Assembly: GCA_946536155.1 (NCBI GenBank)
Contig: CAMNEB010000007.1
Location: 1-38,171, forward strand
Reading direction: 5' to 3'
Length of the DNA stretch: 38,171 nt
Origin: an uncultured Lachnospiraceae bacterium
GTDB taxonomy: Bacteria > Bacillota > Clostridia > Lachnospirales > Lachnospiraceae
Shown: positions 1-6,577 of the stretch, piece by piece
Layout: each line of letters starts with the position of its first letter
Position numbering within the stretch: the first letter of the stretch is position 1
The notes under the pieces: generated by a model
Told to the model about the DNA's origin: nothing
The model's input: the letters and a program-made list of their open reading frames with translations, nothing else
Database searches by the model: none
Program-made: the position numbers and the translations under genes

Positions 1-42
1 CATGAATCTGTATTCTCCTTCAAAAAGCTTTTCATGAACCAT
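1..42 (-). CDS. BlaI/MecI/CopY-family transcriptional repressor, first 14 codons only (runs off the window)
   Basis: An ATG at 42 is preceded at 6 bases by a good ribosome binding site (AAGAGG) and stays open to base 1, reading MVHEKLFEGEYRFM. This resembles the N-terminus of clostridial BlaI/MecI-type winged-helix repressors, where a LF.GEYRFM-like segment opens the first helix. Such proteins usually repress a beta-lactamase, a penicillin-sensing BlaR-like protease or a transporter, and their own gene. The sequence upstream supports a repressor: a consensus-like promoter carries a perfect palindrome across its -10 and spacer. Only 14 residues are visible, so the family call rests on a short match plus context. 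Confidence 0.5.
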   Translation of the reverse strand, partial: MVHEKLFEGEYRFM

Positions 43-66
43 ATCAAACCTCTTTTTTCAGTACCG

Positions 67-80
67 GGAAACGCGTTTCC
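67..80. promoter_or_regulatory. Perfect 14-base palindrome GGAAACGCGTTTCC
   Basis: This is a perfect inverted repeat centred on CG, lying between the presumed transcription start near 127 and the ATG at 42. Its shape (AAACG.CGTTT core) resembles LacI-family operators. It has no loop and no U-run, so it looks like a protein-binding site and not a terminator. No regulator can be assigned from the sequence. Confidence 0.45.
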
Positions 81-95
81 GTTAATATTTCAAAA

Positions 96-109
96 AATCA
101 TATATGATT
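96..109. promoter_or_regulatory. Perfect 14-base palindrome AATCATATATGATT
   Basis: A second perfect inverted repeat lies in the same leader, AT-rich and 15 bases from the palindrome at 67-80. It could be another operator. An AT-rich 14-mer can be palindromic by chance, so support comes mainly from its position between two other perfect palindromes. Confidence 0.35.
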
Positions 110-133
110 GGTCTACCAGAATCGACCATAGTC

Positions 134-162
134 AGTCTACTATAGTAGACCAAACTTGTCAA
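134..162 (-). promoter_or_regulatory. SigmaA-type promoter with embedded operator for the BlaI-like gene
   Basis: On the minus strand TTGACA (157-162) is followed after exactly 17 bases by TAGACT (134-139), a full -35 match and a 4 of 6 -10. The perfect 16-base palindrome GTCTACTATAGTAGAC occupies 135-150, covering the -10 and half the spacer. A bound dimer would block RNA polymerase, the usual arrangement for autoregulated BlaI-type repressors. A further TTGGTCTAC at 108-116 is the inverse of GTAGACCAA at 145-153, suggesting a second weaker half-site downstream. Confidence 0.65.
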
Positions 163-187
163 CAGTAAAAAACTCAAAAAACTTAGG

Positions 188-220
188 ATAATAAAAGACA
201 GCCGCAAAACTGCAGCTGTC
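188..220 (-). terminator. Intrinsic terminator after the cytidylate-kinase-like gene
   Basis: On the minus strand GACAGCTGC pairs with GCGGCTGTC (197-220; 9 pairs including one G-U, loop of 6) and is followed by TTTTATTAT. It lies about 40 bases past the stop codon at 259 and before the BlaI-like promoter, so it separates two transcription units. Confidence 0.75.
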
Positions 221-258
221 CTGAAATTTTTGTTAACGGATCGAGGCCTGACCGGGGA

Positions 259-879
259 TCATCTGGATTCGAAATCCTCGATGTACTGCTTTATGAGCTT
301 TACGGAACCGTCAATTCCAAGGACGGCGGAATTGATGCACAGATCATAGCTTTCAGCCTTACCCCACTTTCTATTGGTGTAGTAATTGTAATAGCTCTGT
401 CTCTGCTTATCCTTCTTGATGCACATGTCCCTTGCCTTGCCCTCATCAAGGTCATACTGCTCCATGATCCTCTTTATCTTGAAGTCTTCATCCGCATAAA
501 TGAACAGATTGATCACATTGTTCTTGGATTCAAGCGCATAATCGGCGCATCTGCCGACTATAACGCAGGGACCTTCCTCGGCCACCTTCTTGATGGTGTC
601 AAACTGCGCGAGAAAAACCTTCTGTGAAATGGGCATATCGACAAATGACGAAGAATTATAACCGAAGCTGTAGGTATCGATGACGAGATTATAGAGAAAC
701 GAATTTGTAGGCCTTTCATCATGATTCATCATTATCTCTTCGCAGAAACCGCTCTCTTTTGCGGCTCTTGCAAGCAGTTCCCTGTCGTAATACTTGATAT
801 CAAAGGCCTTTGCCAGCTTGTCGCCGATCTCTCTTCCGCCCGAACCGAACTGTCTTCCGATGGTAATGATAGTATTCAT
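259..879 (-). CDS. Cytidylate kinase-like family protein
   Basis: A 206-residue protein of the cytidylate-kinase-like (AAA_26 / Cytidylate_kin2) family, a P-loop nucleoside-phosphate kinase group distinct from the classical Cmk. The N-terminus reads TIITIGRQFGSGGREIG, the family's glycine-rich nucleotide loop without the usual GKT lysine. It is followed by a YYDRELL segment typical of these proteins and, later, VIVGRCADY. Start: an upstream in-frame ATG at 957 exists, but the ATG at 879 has a strong AGAGGTG site and places the P-loop at the very N-terminus as in homologues, so 879 is chosen. It has its own promoter (929-957) and terminator (188-220), so it is probably monocistronic. The substrate is not proven for this family; (d)CMP kinase activity is an inference. 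Confidence 0.85.
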   Translation of the reverse strand: MNTIITIGRQFGSGGREIGDKLAKAFDIKYYDRELLARAAKESGFCEEIMMNHDERPTNSFLYNLVIDTYSFGYNSSSFVDMPISQKVFLAQFDTIKKVAEEGPCVIVGRCADYALESKNNVINLFIYADEDFKIKRIMEQYDLDEGKARDMCIKKDKQRQSYYNYYTNRKWGKAESYDLCINSAVLGIDGSVKLIKQYIEDFESR

Positions 880-928
880 AATGATCACCTCTTTCCCCGT
901 TTTATGATCGGAAAATCCTTGTATATTC

Positions 929-957
929 ATTATAAAACCGTTTTCCGTTTTATTCAA
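929..957 (-). promoter_or_regulatory. SigmaA-type promoter for the cytidylate-kinase-like gene
   Basis: On the minus strand TTGAAT (952-957) is separated by 17 bases from a perfect TATAAT (929-934). Transcription would begin near 922, giving a leader of about 43 bases to the ATG at 879. Its presence also argues against using the in-frame ATG at 957, which lies inside the -35 element. Confidence 0.7.
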
Positions 958-1039
958 TCATTAACAGCCGCATGAAAAAAGAAATAAGAAAAAAGAAACA
1001 TACCACGCGGAAAAATATAGTCAACGAATTTAGTAATTG

Positions 1040-1177
1040 CCGTATCGCGGGCTGAAAATGTATCATATAAGCCATTTGCAGCTCGCGAAAGTGCAATTAA
1101 TTAATTCGTGCACTATAATTCACGGAAAAACAACTCATGAAAATACCCTCCTTGCGGTTTTGTCCGTTAAAGAGGGT
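1040..1177 (-). other. Structured intergenic region between rluD and the kinase-like gene
   Basis: The 329-base gap 880-1208 holds several minus-strand hairpins. ACCCTC at 1172-1177 pairs with GAGGGT at 1145-1150 and encloses a nested CGG/CCG stem; a GTGCA/TGCAC stem spans the stop of a 13-codon ORF; GCTGCAAATG (1073-1082) pairs with CATTTTCAGC (1051-1060), 9 pairs with one mismatch and a 12-base loop; and a short CCG/CGG stem sits at 1040-1050. None has a clear U-run. A TTGACT...TATGTT promoter-like pair follows at about 1000-1027. This may be a small structured RNA or leader. No known RNA family is recognised. Confidence 0.35.
1097..1138 (-). CDS. Possible 13-residue peptide (MSCFSVNYSARIN)
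   Basis: An ATG at 1138 is preceded by a near-perfect ribosome binding site (AAGGAGG, 8 bases upstream) and reads 13 codons to TAA. The binding site lies in the 3' arm of the hairpin at 1145-1177, so translation could be gated by folding. The peptide matches nothing I recognise. It could be a leader peptide or a chance ORF next to a purine-rich stretch; the strength of the binding site is the only evidence for coding. Confidence 0.3.
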   Translation of the reverse strand: MSCFSVNYSARIN

Positions 1178-1208
1178 GCGTATCATAAATATCATAAAAT
1201 GAAAAAGA

Positions 1209-2126
1209 TCAAAGTATCTCAAGAAGATGACTGAAATATCCGGGAAGAGGCGCAGAAGTCTCGATATATTCTCCGGTCTTTGGATGAACGAAACCCAGTA
1301 TCTGTGCATGAAGGGTCTGCCCTTCCAGATTGAAGCGTTTGTTGAGTGGTGATGATGACTTGCCGTATATCGGATCTCCCAGGAGCGGATGTCCCAGGCT
1401 TGCCATGTGCACCCTTATCTGATGGGTTCTTCCGGTTTCCAGCCTGCATTCGATATAGGTATAATCCTCGAACCTTTCAAGGACTTTATAATGGGTTACG
1501 GCTCTTTTTCCGCCGGGAGTTATCGCCATTTTTTTTCTGTCGTTTACATCCCTTCCGAGAGGAGCATCCACCGTGCCTTCATCATCTTTGAGCCTTCCGA
1601 GACAGATTGCTTTATAAACCCTGATAATGGAATGCTCTTTAAACTGCTCTGAAATGGCCATATGGGCAGGATCGTTCTTGCATGCGATAACAGACCCCGT
1701 GGTATCTTTGTCTATCCTGTGGACGATACCGGGGCGCATTACGCCGTTGATACCGCTCAGCGAATCCCCGCAATGATACATCAGTGCATTTACCAGAGTT
1801 CCGCTGTAATGACCTGCTGCGGGATGGACGACCATTCCTTTTGGTTTATTTATGACAATAACGTCATCATCTTCATACAGCACGTCAAGAGGAATATTCT
1901 CTGCCGGTATATCGGGAGTTACAGCCTCCGGAAGATACAGCTCCAGTATGTCGCCTTCCTTAAGCTTTAAGGATGGTTTTGCTGTCTTACCGCCCACTTT
2001 CAGTCCGCCGTCTTTGATGACTCCCTGAAGATAGGATCTTGAAACTCCTTCAAGCAAAGAAGGGAGAAGCTTGTCAGCTCTCTCCCCTGATTGCTCTTCT
2101 TCTATCGTGAACAGATAATGTCTCAA
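1209..2126 (-). CDS. rluD: RluA/RluD-family 23S rRNA pseudouridine synthase
   Basis: A 305-residue pseudouridine synthase that would isomerise uridines in 23S rRNA. An S4 RNA-binding domain occupies about residues 12-75 (GERADKLLPSLL...), followed by the RluA catalytic domain with the signature GIVHRIDKDTTG, whose aspartate is the catalytic residue, and HQIRVHMA..GHPLLGDPIYG near the C-terminus. Start: TTG at 2126, with GGGAG 9 bases upstream, 3 bases after the lspA stop. The lspA-rluD pairing matches lspA-ylyB in Bacillus subtilis, which supports the RluD/YlyB subgroup. It is the last gene of the aroB-lspA-rluD unit. The exact target uridine cannot be read from the sequence. Confidence 0.92.
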   Translation of the reverse strand: MRHYLFTIEEEQSGERADKLLPSLLEGVSRSYLQGVIKDGGLKVGGKTAKPSLKLKEGDILELYLPEAVTPDIPAENIPLDVLYEDDDVIVINKPKGMVVHPAAGHYSGTLVNALMYHCGDSLSGINGVMRPGIVHRIDKDTTGSVIACKNDPAHMAISEQFKEHSIIRVYKAICLGRLKDDEGTVDAPLGRDVNDRKKMAITPGGKRAVTHYKVLERFEDYTYIECRLETGRTHQIRVHMASLGHPLLGDPIYGKSSSPLNKRFNLEGQTLHAQILGFVHPKTGEYIETSAPLPGYFSHLLEIL

Positions 2127-2129
2127 AGA

Positions 2130-2696
2130 TCAATTCTCCCTAAGATCTCTTTTACCCGGTTTCATGAAATAAAGATCGTTCTCTTTGTATTTGAACAGCA
2201 CAAGAAAAATAAAACAGAATGCACCGCAGGTCACGAAGATATCCGCAACATTGAACACCGGAAAATTTATCAGCTTGAAATAGATAAAATCGATCACGTA
2301 TGAAAATCTGATGCGGTCGATGCCGTTTCCGATGCCTCCAGCTATGATCATCGCAAGCGAGATATTGAACGGAATGAACTTGGTATCTGCGGGACTTTTT
2401 ACTATCAGGTATGTGCAGAGGATGATGATCACTAACGATATGCACAGGATGAGTATCTTCTGTCCCGCAAGCATGCCCCAGCTCGATCCGGTATTAACGA
2501 TAAAGTATAATTCAAGGACTCCGTCTATCAGAACATGTGCCGGAGCATCCTTAAGATCCGTCAGGGCCATGTATTTTGTTATCTGATCCAGGACCACCGC
2601 AAAGATGATGACAGCGATGCATATGCATCCCATGATCTTCTTATCCAGCTTTCCTGCCTTTACTTTCTTTTCTTTTGTTTCCGACGTATTACCCAA
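2130..2696 (-). CDS. lspA: Prolipoprotein signal peptidase (signal peptidase II)
   Basis: A 188-residue inner-membrane aspartic protease that removes signal peptides from diacylglyceryl-modified prolipoproteins. A charged cytoplasmic N-terminus of about 20 residues is followed by four predicted membrane helices. Motifs present: FIVNTGSSWGML, GGIGNGIDRIRF, VIDFIYF and FNVADIFV; the aspartates of the last two are the family's catalytic pair. Start: TTG at 2696, 7 bases after GGAG and 2 bases after the aroB stop; the next methionine lies inside the first helix. At least one lipoprotein substrate is encoded in this window, the carboxypeptidase at 7133-8131. The lysine-rich N-terminal tail is longer than in many homologues. 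Confidence 0.95.
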   Translation of the reverse strand: MGNTSETKEKKVKAGKLDKKIMGCICIAVIIFAVVLDQITKYMALTDLKDAPAHVLIDGVLELYFIVNTGSSWGMLAGQKILILCISLVIIILCTYLIVKSPADTKFIPFNISLAMIIAGGIGNGIDRIRFSYVIDFIYFKLINFPVFNVADIFVTCGAFCFIFLVLFKYKENDLYFMKPGKRDLREN

Positions 2697-2698
2697 AC

Positions 2699-3820
2699 TC
2701 AGTCTCCTTCGGCAAAATTCAGCTCATTAAGAGCCTCTGCCATATCTTCATCGGTAACTTCCTCACTGATGAACGCTTTACCGATCTTTTTGAGAAGTAT
2801 GAACCTGATATTACCGGAGGACATTTTCTTGTCGTTCCTGGTAAGTTCGACGATCTTCTCAACGTTTGCAAGATCCATGGATATGGGAAGTCCGAACAGA
2901 ACGAACATATCCCTTATCTCATAATAGTCTTCTTTCTGTAACAGGCCTTTCTTCCAGGAAATGAATGCGGCGGCAACGCAGCCCAGAGCAACGCATTCTC
3001 CGTGAAGGAAATTGAAATCATAATATTTTTCTATAGCATGGCCAAGGGTGTGACCCAGATTAAGGAGTGCCCTGTCCCCTTTTTCGTAAGGGTCCTTCTG
3101 AACGATCATCCTCTTGATGTCATCACATCTGTAGAGCATCTCGGCAAGGATTTCAGGATCCCTGTCGCGGATCTCATAGGAATTGTCTATGAGCCATACA
3201 TAGAATTCCTCATCCTTAAGAAGCGCACTCTTCATAACCTCAGCAAATCCGGAAACATACTGTACTCCGGGAAGGGATTTCAGAGTCGCAAGATTCATAT
3301 ATACAAGGACCGGCATCTTGAAAGCGCCGACCATGTTTTTAAAGCCTTCGAAATCAACGCCTGTCTTGCCGCCGATGGATGAATCAGCCTGTGCGAGGAG
3401 CGTTGTGGGGATCTGTATGAAGTCCACGCCCCTTAAGTATGTAGCGGCGACAAATCCGCACATGTCTCCAACAACTCCGCCTCCGAGGGCCAGCAGCACT
3501 GTCTTTCTGTCAAACTTATTCTCTATCAGAAAGCGGTAGATCTTGTTTATCTCTTCAAGATTCTTGTTCTCTTCGCCGGCAGGGATCACATACTTCATGA
3601 CGCCATTTGACACGGGTTCAAGCTTCTCTGCGATCTCAGCGGAATATAGAGGGTCAACGTTTGAATCTGTGATGATGCACATCCTGACCTTGTCCGGATA
3701 GAGAGAGGAAACTTCTCCGGCAAGTGCTTCGAATGATGTCTTATATACTATGTCATAAGATCCTTTGGAGGGTGTTTTGACGGAAAGTCTGCTGTGATCG
3801 ATCAATTCCTCATTTTTCAT
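2699..3820 (-). CDS. aroB: 3-dehydroquinate synthase
   Basis: A 373-residue NAD- and metal-dependent enzyme that converts DAHP to 3-dehydroquinate, the second step of the shikimate pathway. Visible motifs include the NAD-binding GGGVVGDMCGFVAATYLRG, PTTLLAQADSSIGGKTGVD, and metal-ligand segments NLGHTLGHAIE and HGECVALG. Length is normal. Start: ATG at 3820 with GAGG 6 bases upstream; an in-frame TTG at 3832 lies in the U-run of a hairpin and is rejected. No other shikimate gene is nearby; it sits between cell-division and lipoprotein genes. The intrinsic-terminator-like hairpin ending 10 bases before the start makes readthrough or attenuation likely to matter for its expression. Confidence 0.95.
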   Translation of the reverse strand: MKNEELIDHSRLSVKTPSKGSYDIVYKTSFEALAGEVSSLYPDKVRMCIITDSNVDPLYSAEIAEKLEPVSNGVMKYVIPAGEENKNLEEINKIYRFLIENKFDRKTVLLALGGGVVGDMCGFVAATYLRGVDFIQIPTTLLAQADSSIGGKTGVDFEGFKNMVGAFKMPVLVYMNLATLKSLPGVQYVSGFAEVMKSALLKDEEFYVWLIDNSYEIRDRDPEILAEMLYRCDDIKRMIVQKDPYEKGDRALLNLGHTLGHAIEKYYDFNFLHGECVALGCVAAAFISWKKGLLQKEDYYEIRDMFVLFGLPISMDLANVEKIVELTRNDKKMSSGNIRFILLKKIGKAFISEEVTDEDMAEALNELNFAEGD

Positions 3821-3830
3821 ATCAATCCTC

Positions 3831-3872
3831 AAAAAATAACGGACCGCTTTATAAAACCCTTAAAAGCGGTCC
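3831..3872 (-). terminator. Intrinsic terminator or attenuator between sepF and aroB
   Basis: GGACCGCTTT (minus strand, 3863-3872) pairs perfectly with AAAGCGGTCC (3841-3850), 10 pairs with a 12-base loop, followed by GTTATTTTTT. The U-run ends directly at the aroB ribosome binding site GAGG (3827-3830). It terminates the sepF unit, but no promoter can fit between it and aroB. Confidence 0.8.
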
Positions 3873-3893
3873 GACTTATATTTAATGCCTATA

Positions 3894-4382
3894 TCAGAAA
3901 AGTCCGTTTCCGTCCGAGCCGGGGGCTGAAAGGAAATCGCCTGAAAGGGTAACGCTCTCGGGAGTTATGACATACACATAATCGGAAACCTTCTCCATAC
4001 GGCAACTGAGTGCATAACTTGCACCGCAAAGGAAATCGTATATGCTCTGGGCTATAGAACTGTCAAGGCCCTGAAGATTAAGAACAACACTGTTCATGGA
4101 CTTAAGATCATCAACAACTTCTGCGGCATCTCCCAATTCCTTGGGGAATCTCATACTGACACCTGCATTCATTCCTGCGCTCATACTCTTCCTCCGCGAA
4201 TCTGAATTTTTGAAAACACTCTTGGATCCTTTTTTGGACTTGTCGATCGTTTCATCATCAGATGACTGATAACCTCTGGGCTGCTCGGTCTCGGCTTCGT
4301 CGAATCCGTAATCGTCAGCATCCTCATCATCCTTATTGTCGAGCTTCATGAAATTAATGAACTTGTCAACAGTGCTACCCAT
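3894..4382 (-). CDS. sepF: Cell division protein SepF
   Basis: A 162-residue cytoplasmic protein that tethers and bundles FtsZ at the division site. The N-terminus GSTVDKFINFMKL forms the amphipathic membrane-binding helix. Residues about 18-75 are acidic, charged linker. The C-terminal SepF domain (about 78-155) begins MRFPKELGDAAEVVDDLKSMNSVVLNLQGL and includes the dimerising QSIYDFLCGASYAL and YVYVITPESV. Start: an ATG at 4382 with AGAGGG upstream; the in-frame upstream extension overlaps yggS and would displace the membrane helix, so it is rejected. yggS ends 19 bases upstream, the same pair seen as ylmE-sepF in Bacillus. A terminator follows at 3831-3872. Confidence 0.93.
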   Translation of the reverse strand: MGSTVDKFINFMKLDNKDDEDADDYGFDEAETEQPRGYQSSDDETIDKSKKGSKSVFKNSDSRRKSMSAGMNAGVSMRFPKELGDAAEVVDDLKSMNSVVLNLQGLDSSIAQSIYDFLCGASYALSCRMEKVSDYVYVITPESVTLSGDFLSAPGSDGNGLF

Positions 4383-4401
4383 TTTAACCCTCTCTATGCA
4401 T

Positions 4402-5103
4402 TTAAACTCTCGAATAATCCCTCGCACCGAAAATGGCAGTTCCCACTCTCACAAATCCTGAGCCTTCACACACGGCAGTTTCGTAGTCTCCGCTCATTCC
4501 CATGGAAAGAAAATCCATATAAACATTATCAGTTTTTTGCTTTTTTATGTCAATGGATAATTGTCTCAGTTTTTGAAAAAATACCCTGTTTTCCTCGGGA
4601 TCTTCGCATATCGGAGCACTCGTCATGAGACCTCTTATGCGAACGCCTTCGATGGCAGCGATCTCAGGTACCGCTTCCAGTACGGAAACCGCATCAAATC
4701 CGAATTTGCTCTCCTCTGATGCGACATTCACCTCAAGGAGGATATCGCTCACCACACCCGCTTTCACGGAGCATTTGCCTATCTCTGCGGCAAGCTTTAC
4801 GGAATCGACGCTGTGGATCAGATATGTCTTTCCGACTATATACTTGACTTTATTGGTCTGCAGATGGCCTATCATATGCCATCTTACATCTTCCGGCATC
4901 TGAGGGATCTTATCGACCAGTTCCTGTACGTAATTCTCGCCGAAATCCCTGCATCCTGCCTCATATGCATCCTTAAGGAGCTCTATGGGTTTGGTCTTGC
5001 TCACCGCAACAAGGGTGCACTCCGAAGGATCTCTTCCGCTCTCTTTGCAGAGCCTCTCAACATTTGCAAGAACTCTTAAATAATTATCTCCGACAACGCT
5101 CAC
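4402..5103 (-). CDS. YggS-family pyridoxal 5'-phosphate-binding protein (PLP homeostasis)
   Basis: A 233-residue single-domain alanine-racemase-like barrel of the YggS/PROSC/YlmE family, which carries PLP and buffers vitamin B6 and amino-acid pools without a firmly known catalytic reaction. The PLP lysine is in LVAVSKTKP near residue 36. Other family segments are FGENYVQEL, WHMIGHLQTNKVK, LLEVNVASEESKFG, GLMTSAP and FLSMGMSGDYETAV. Start: GTG at 5103 with AAAGG 8 bases upstream. It lies 18 bases downstream of the HlyD-like gene and 19 upstream of sepF, in one operon. The sepF linkage is widely conserved in Gram-positive bacteria. Confidence 0.92.
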   Translation of the reverse strand: MSVVGDNYLRVLANVERLCKESGRDPSECTLVAVSKTKPIELLKDAYEAGCRDFGENYVQELVDKIPQMPEDVRWHMIGHLQTNKVKYIVGKTYLIHSVDSVKLAAEIGKCSVKAGVVSDILLEVNVASEESKFGFDAVSVLEAVPEIAAIEGVRIRGLMTSAPICEDPEENRVFFQKLRQLSIDIKKQKTDNVYMDFLSMGMSGDYETAVCEGSGFVRVGTAIFGARDYSRV

Positions 5104-5121
5104 GATAAATGCCTTTCAATA

Positions 5122-6522
5122 CTATTCGTTGATAAACTGATCGTCCGATACGGTATCGGCCTTAAGTGCGATGTAATCGTAAACCCTGAGTCCGTATGTG
5201 GAATTGGGCTTTACGATCGCATATTCGTTATTCTGGGACAAAATGGTGATCTCCTTGAAATCAGCATAGCCCTTGTTGATGTTGTAAACACCTGTCAGGG
5301 TACCTCTTTCCTTGACGACAAATACATTCTGCGAATTCTCCATATGCAGAACATCACCTGCACTGATAATGGTCTCATCCACATAGTAGACATGATTCGG
5401 CTCATCATGTGCATATACGGAGATCTCTTTGCGCATCGTTATGGGCTGACCGGTCTCATCATAACCCGACAGGATGATGTAGTAGAGATCGTTGACAGAA
5501 TCATAGATCACATAATTTTCGTTTATGAGATAGAATTCCTTCTCGATTATCGAACTGTTGGGAACCTTGAGTCCGGTTTCCTCATCGAGGATGAGCTCGA
5601 TATCAAGGAATCTCTCGTTTACGAATGTGGTCATGGAATTGTTGAAATCAAGTCTGCAGAAAACATCATTATCATTTCTGATGATCGAGACGGCGCCCCA
5701 GGATTCATACTGGTTACGCAGGAATCTGGTAAGGATATAGCCCTCTTCAAGGAAGCTTTCAGCCTGGGCCTGCGTGCAGGGGAAAACAATATACCAGTCT
5801 TCGCTCTCGGAAAGTTTAAATACCGGATCACCGGCTGCCCTGAGCTCATTTGCGGTGATATTGACCTTCTCGTAATTTCTCTCGTTGAACATGTCCATAT
5901 TGATGGACGAAGGCTGAAGATCTTCAAATCCGTCCATCCAGTATGATACAGTTCCGGCCTCCGACGAAGTACAGTATTTGACCGCGGTGGACAGGCCGCC
6001 CTCATCCTGGGCATGTCTTAAGGATTCGAGGAAATTGGAATTTGCAAGCTTTACAACGGAATTCTGAAGTGAATACTTGAAGGAATAGACCTCGCCATAG
6101 GATATGGGATCGTAGGAATGTGAAAAATCAACGATCTCATTCTTGAAATCGTCAAGCTCTTTATCGGTAAGTGTATTTTCGAGCAGTGACTGGGATTCAA
6201 GGAATTCGTTGAGTCTTCCGGTCTCGTCAACTGTATATACAATGTCCCCTACAGCGACTCTCTGTCCTTCTCTTGCAAGAAAATTGACATAACCCGAATA
6301 GGGACTGGTGATCACATGCTCGTCCCTTACGGCCATTGCTCTGTAGATATTCTGGGATGAAAGAGAACCTTCGACGACCTCATAGCGGACTATGGGGTCC
6401 GAACTGAAATAGATGAACAAAACAATGATAACATAAATAAGGATCCCCATTGCGAGGACCGTCCCGAGCCCGAAATTATGCGCTTTCGTAAATCGTTTTA
6501 TATTATCTGAATTGCCGCTCAT
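5122..6522 (-). CDS. HlyD-like single-pass membrane protein, function unknown
   Basis: A 466-residue protein with a short basic cytoplasmic tail, one membrane helix at about residues 20-41, and a large extracytoplasmic domain. Just after the helix comes a barrel-sandwich-like segment (AVRDEHVITSPYSGYVNFLAREGQRVAVGDIVYTV is the type seen in HlyD/RND adaptor lipoyl domains), then a helical section at about 105-180 and further beta-rich sequence to the end. No transporter gene is adjacent, so an efflux-adaptor role is not supported by context. Location ahead of yggS-sepF suggests an envelope or division role, which is inference. Start: ATG at 6522. Its ribosome binding site GGGGGTG forms the 3' arm of the hairpin at 6533-6565, so translation may be structure-limited. 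Confidence 0.75.
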   Translation of the reverse strand: MSGNSDNIKRFTKAHNFGLGTVLAMGILIYVIIVLFIYFSSDPIVRYEVVEGSLSSQNIYRAMAVRDEHVITSPYSGYVNFLAREGQRVAVGDIVYTVDETGRLNEFLESQSLLENTLTDKELDDFKNEIVDFSHSYDPISYGEVYSFKYSLQNSVVKLANSNFLESLRHAQDEGGLSTAVKYCTSSEAGTVSYWMDGFEDLQPSSINMDMFNERNYEKVNITANELRAAGDPVFKLSESEDWYIVFPCTQAQAESFLEEGYILTRFLRNQYESWGAVSIIRNDNDVFCRLDFNNSMTTFVNERFLDIELILDEETGLKVPNSSIIEKEFYLINENYVIYDSVNDLYYIILSGYDETGQPITMRKEISVYAHDEPNHVYYVDETIISAGDVLHMENSQNVFVVKERGTLTGVYNINKGYADFKEITILSQNNEYAIVKPNSTYGLRVYDYIALKADTVSDDQFINE

Positions 6523-6565
6523 AAAAAAACACCCCCGGATACAGCCTGAATAGCTTTATCCGGGG
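6523..6565 (-). terminator. Terminator-like hairpin abutting the start of the HlyD-like gene
   Basis: On the minus strand CCCCGGATA (6557-6565) pairs with TATCCGGGG (6533-6541), 9 pairs extended by an inner AGC/GCT stem, followed by GTG and TTTTTTT that runs straight into the ATG at 6522. It has all the features of an intrinsic terminator for the P-loop gene, but its 3' arm is also the next gene's ribosome binding site. Confidence 0.7.
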
Positions 6566-6577
6566 AAAATTGAAATA

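Noticed and set aside
880-957. Longer start of the cytidylate-kinase-like protein at 957
   Set aside because: It would begin within the -35 element of the promoter at 929-957 and add 26 residues with no homology; the ATG at 879 has the ribosome binding site.
721-975. Plus-strand ORF opposite the cytidylate-kinase-like gene
   Set aside because: It is an antisense shadow with no ribosome binding site and no family resemblance. All other plus-strand ORFs in the window were rejected on the same grounds.
1145-1177. Hairpin after rluD as an intrinsic terminator
   Set aside because: The stem is followed by ATTTTCATGAG with no proper U-run, and its 3' arm holds a strong ribosome binding site, so a translational role fits better.
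5122-6522. HlyD-like protein as an efflux pump adaptor
   Set aside because: No ABC, MFS or RND transporter gene is adjacent, and only the membrane helix and lipoyl-like segment resemble that family.
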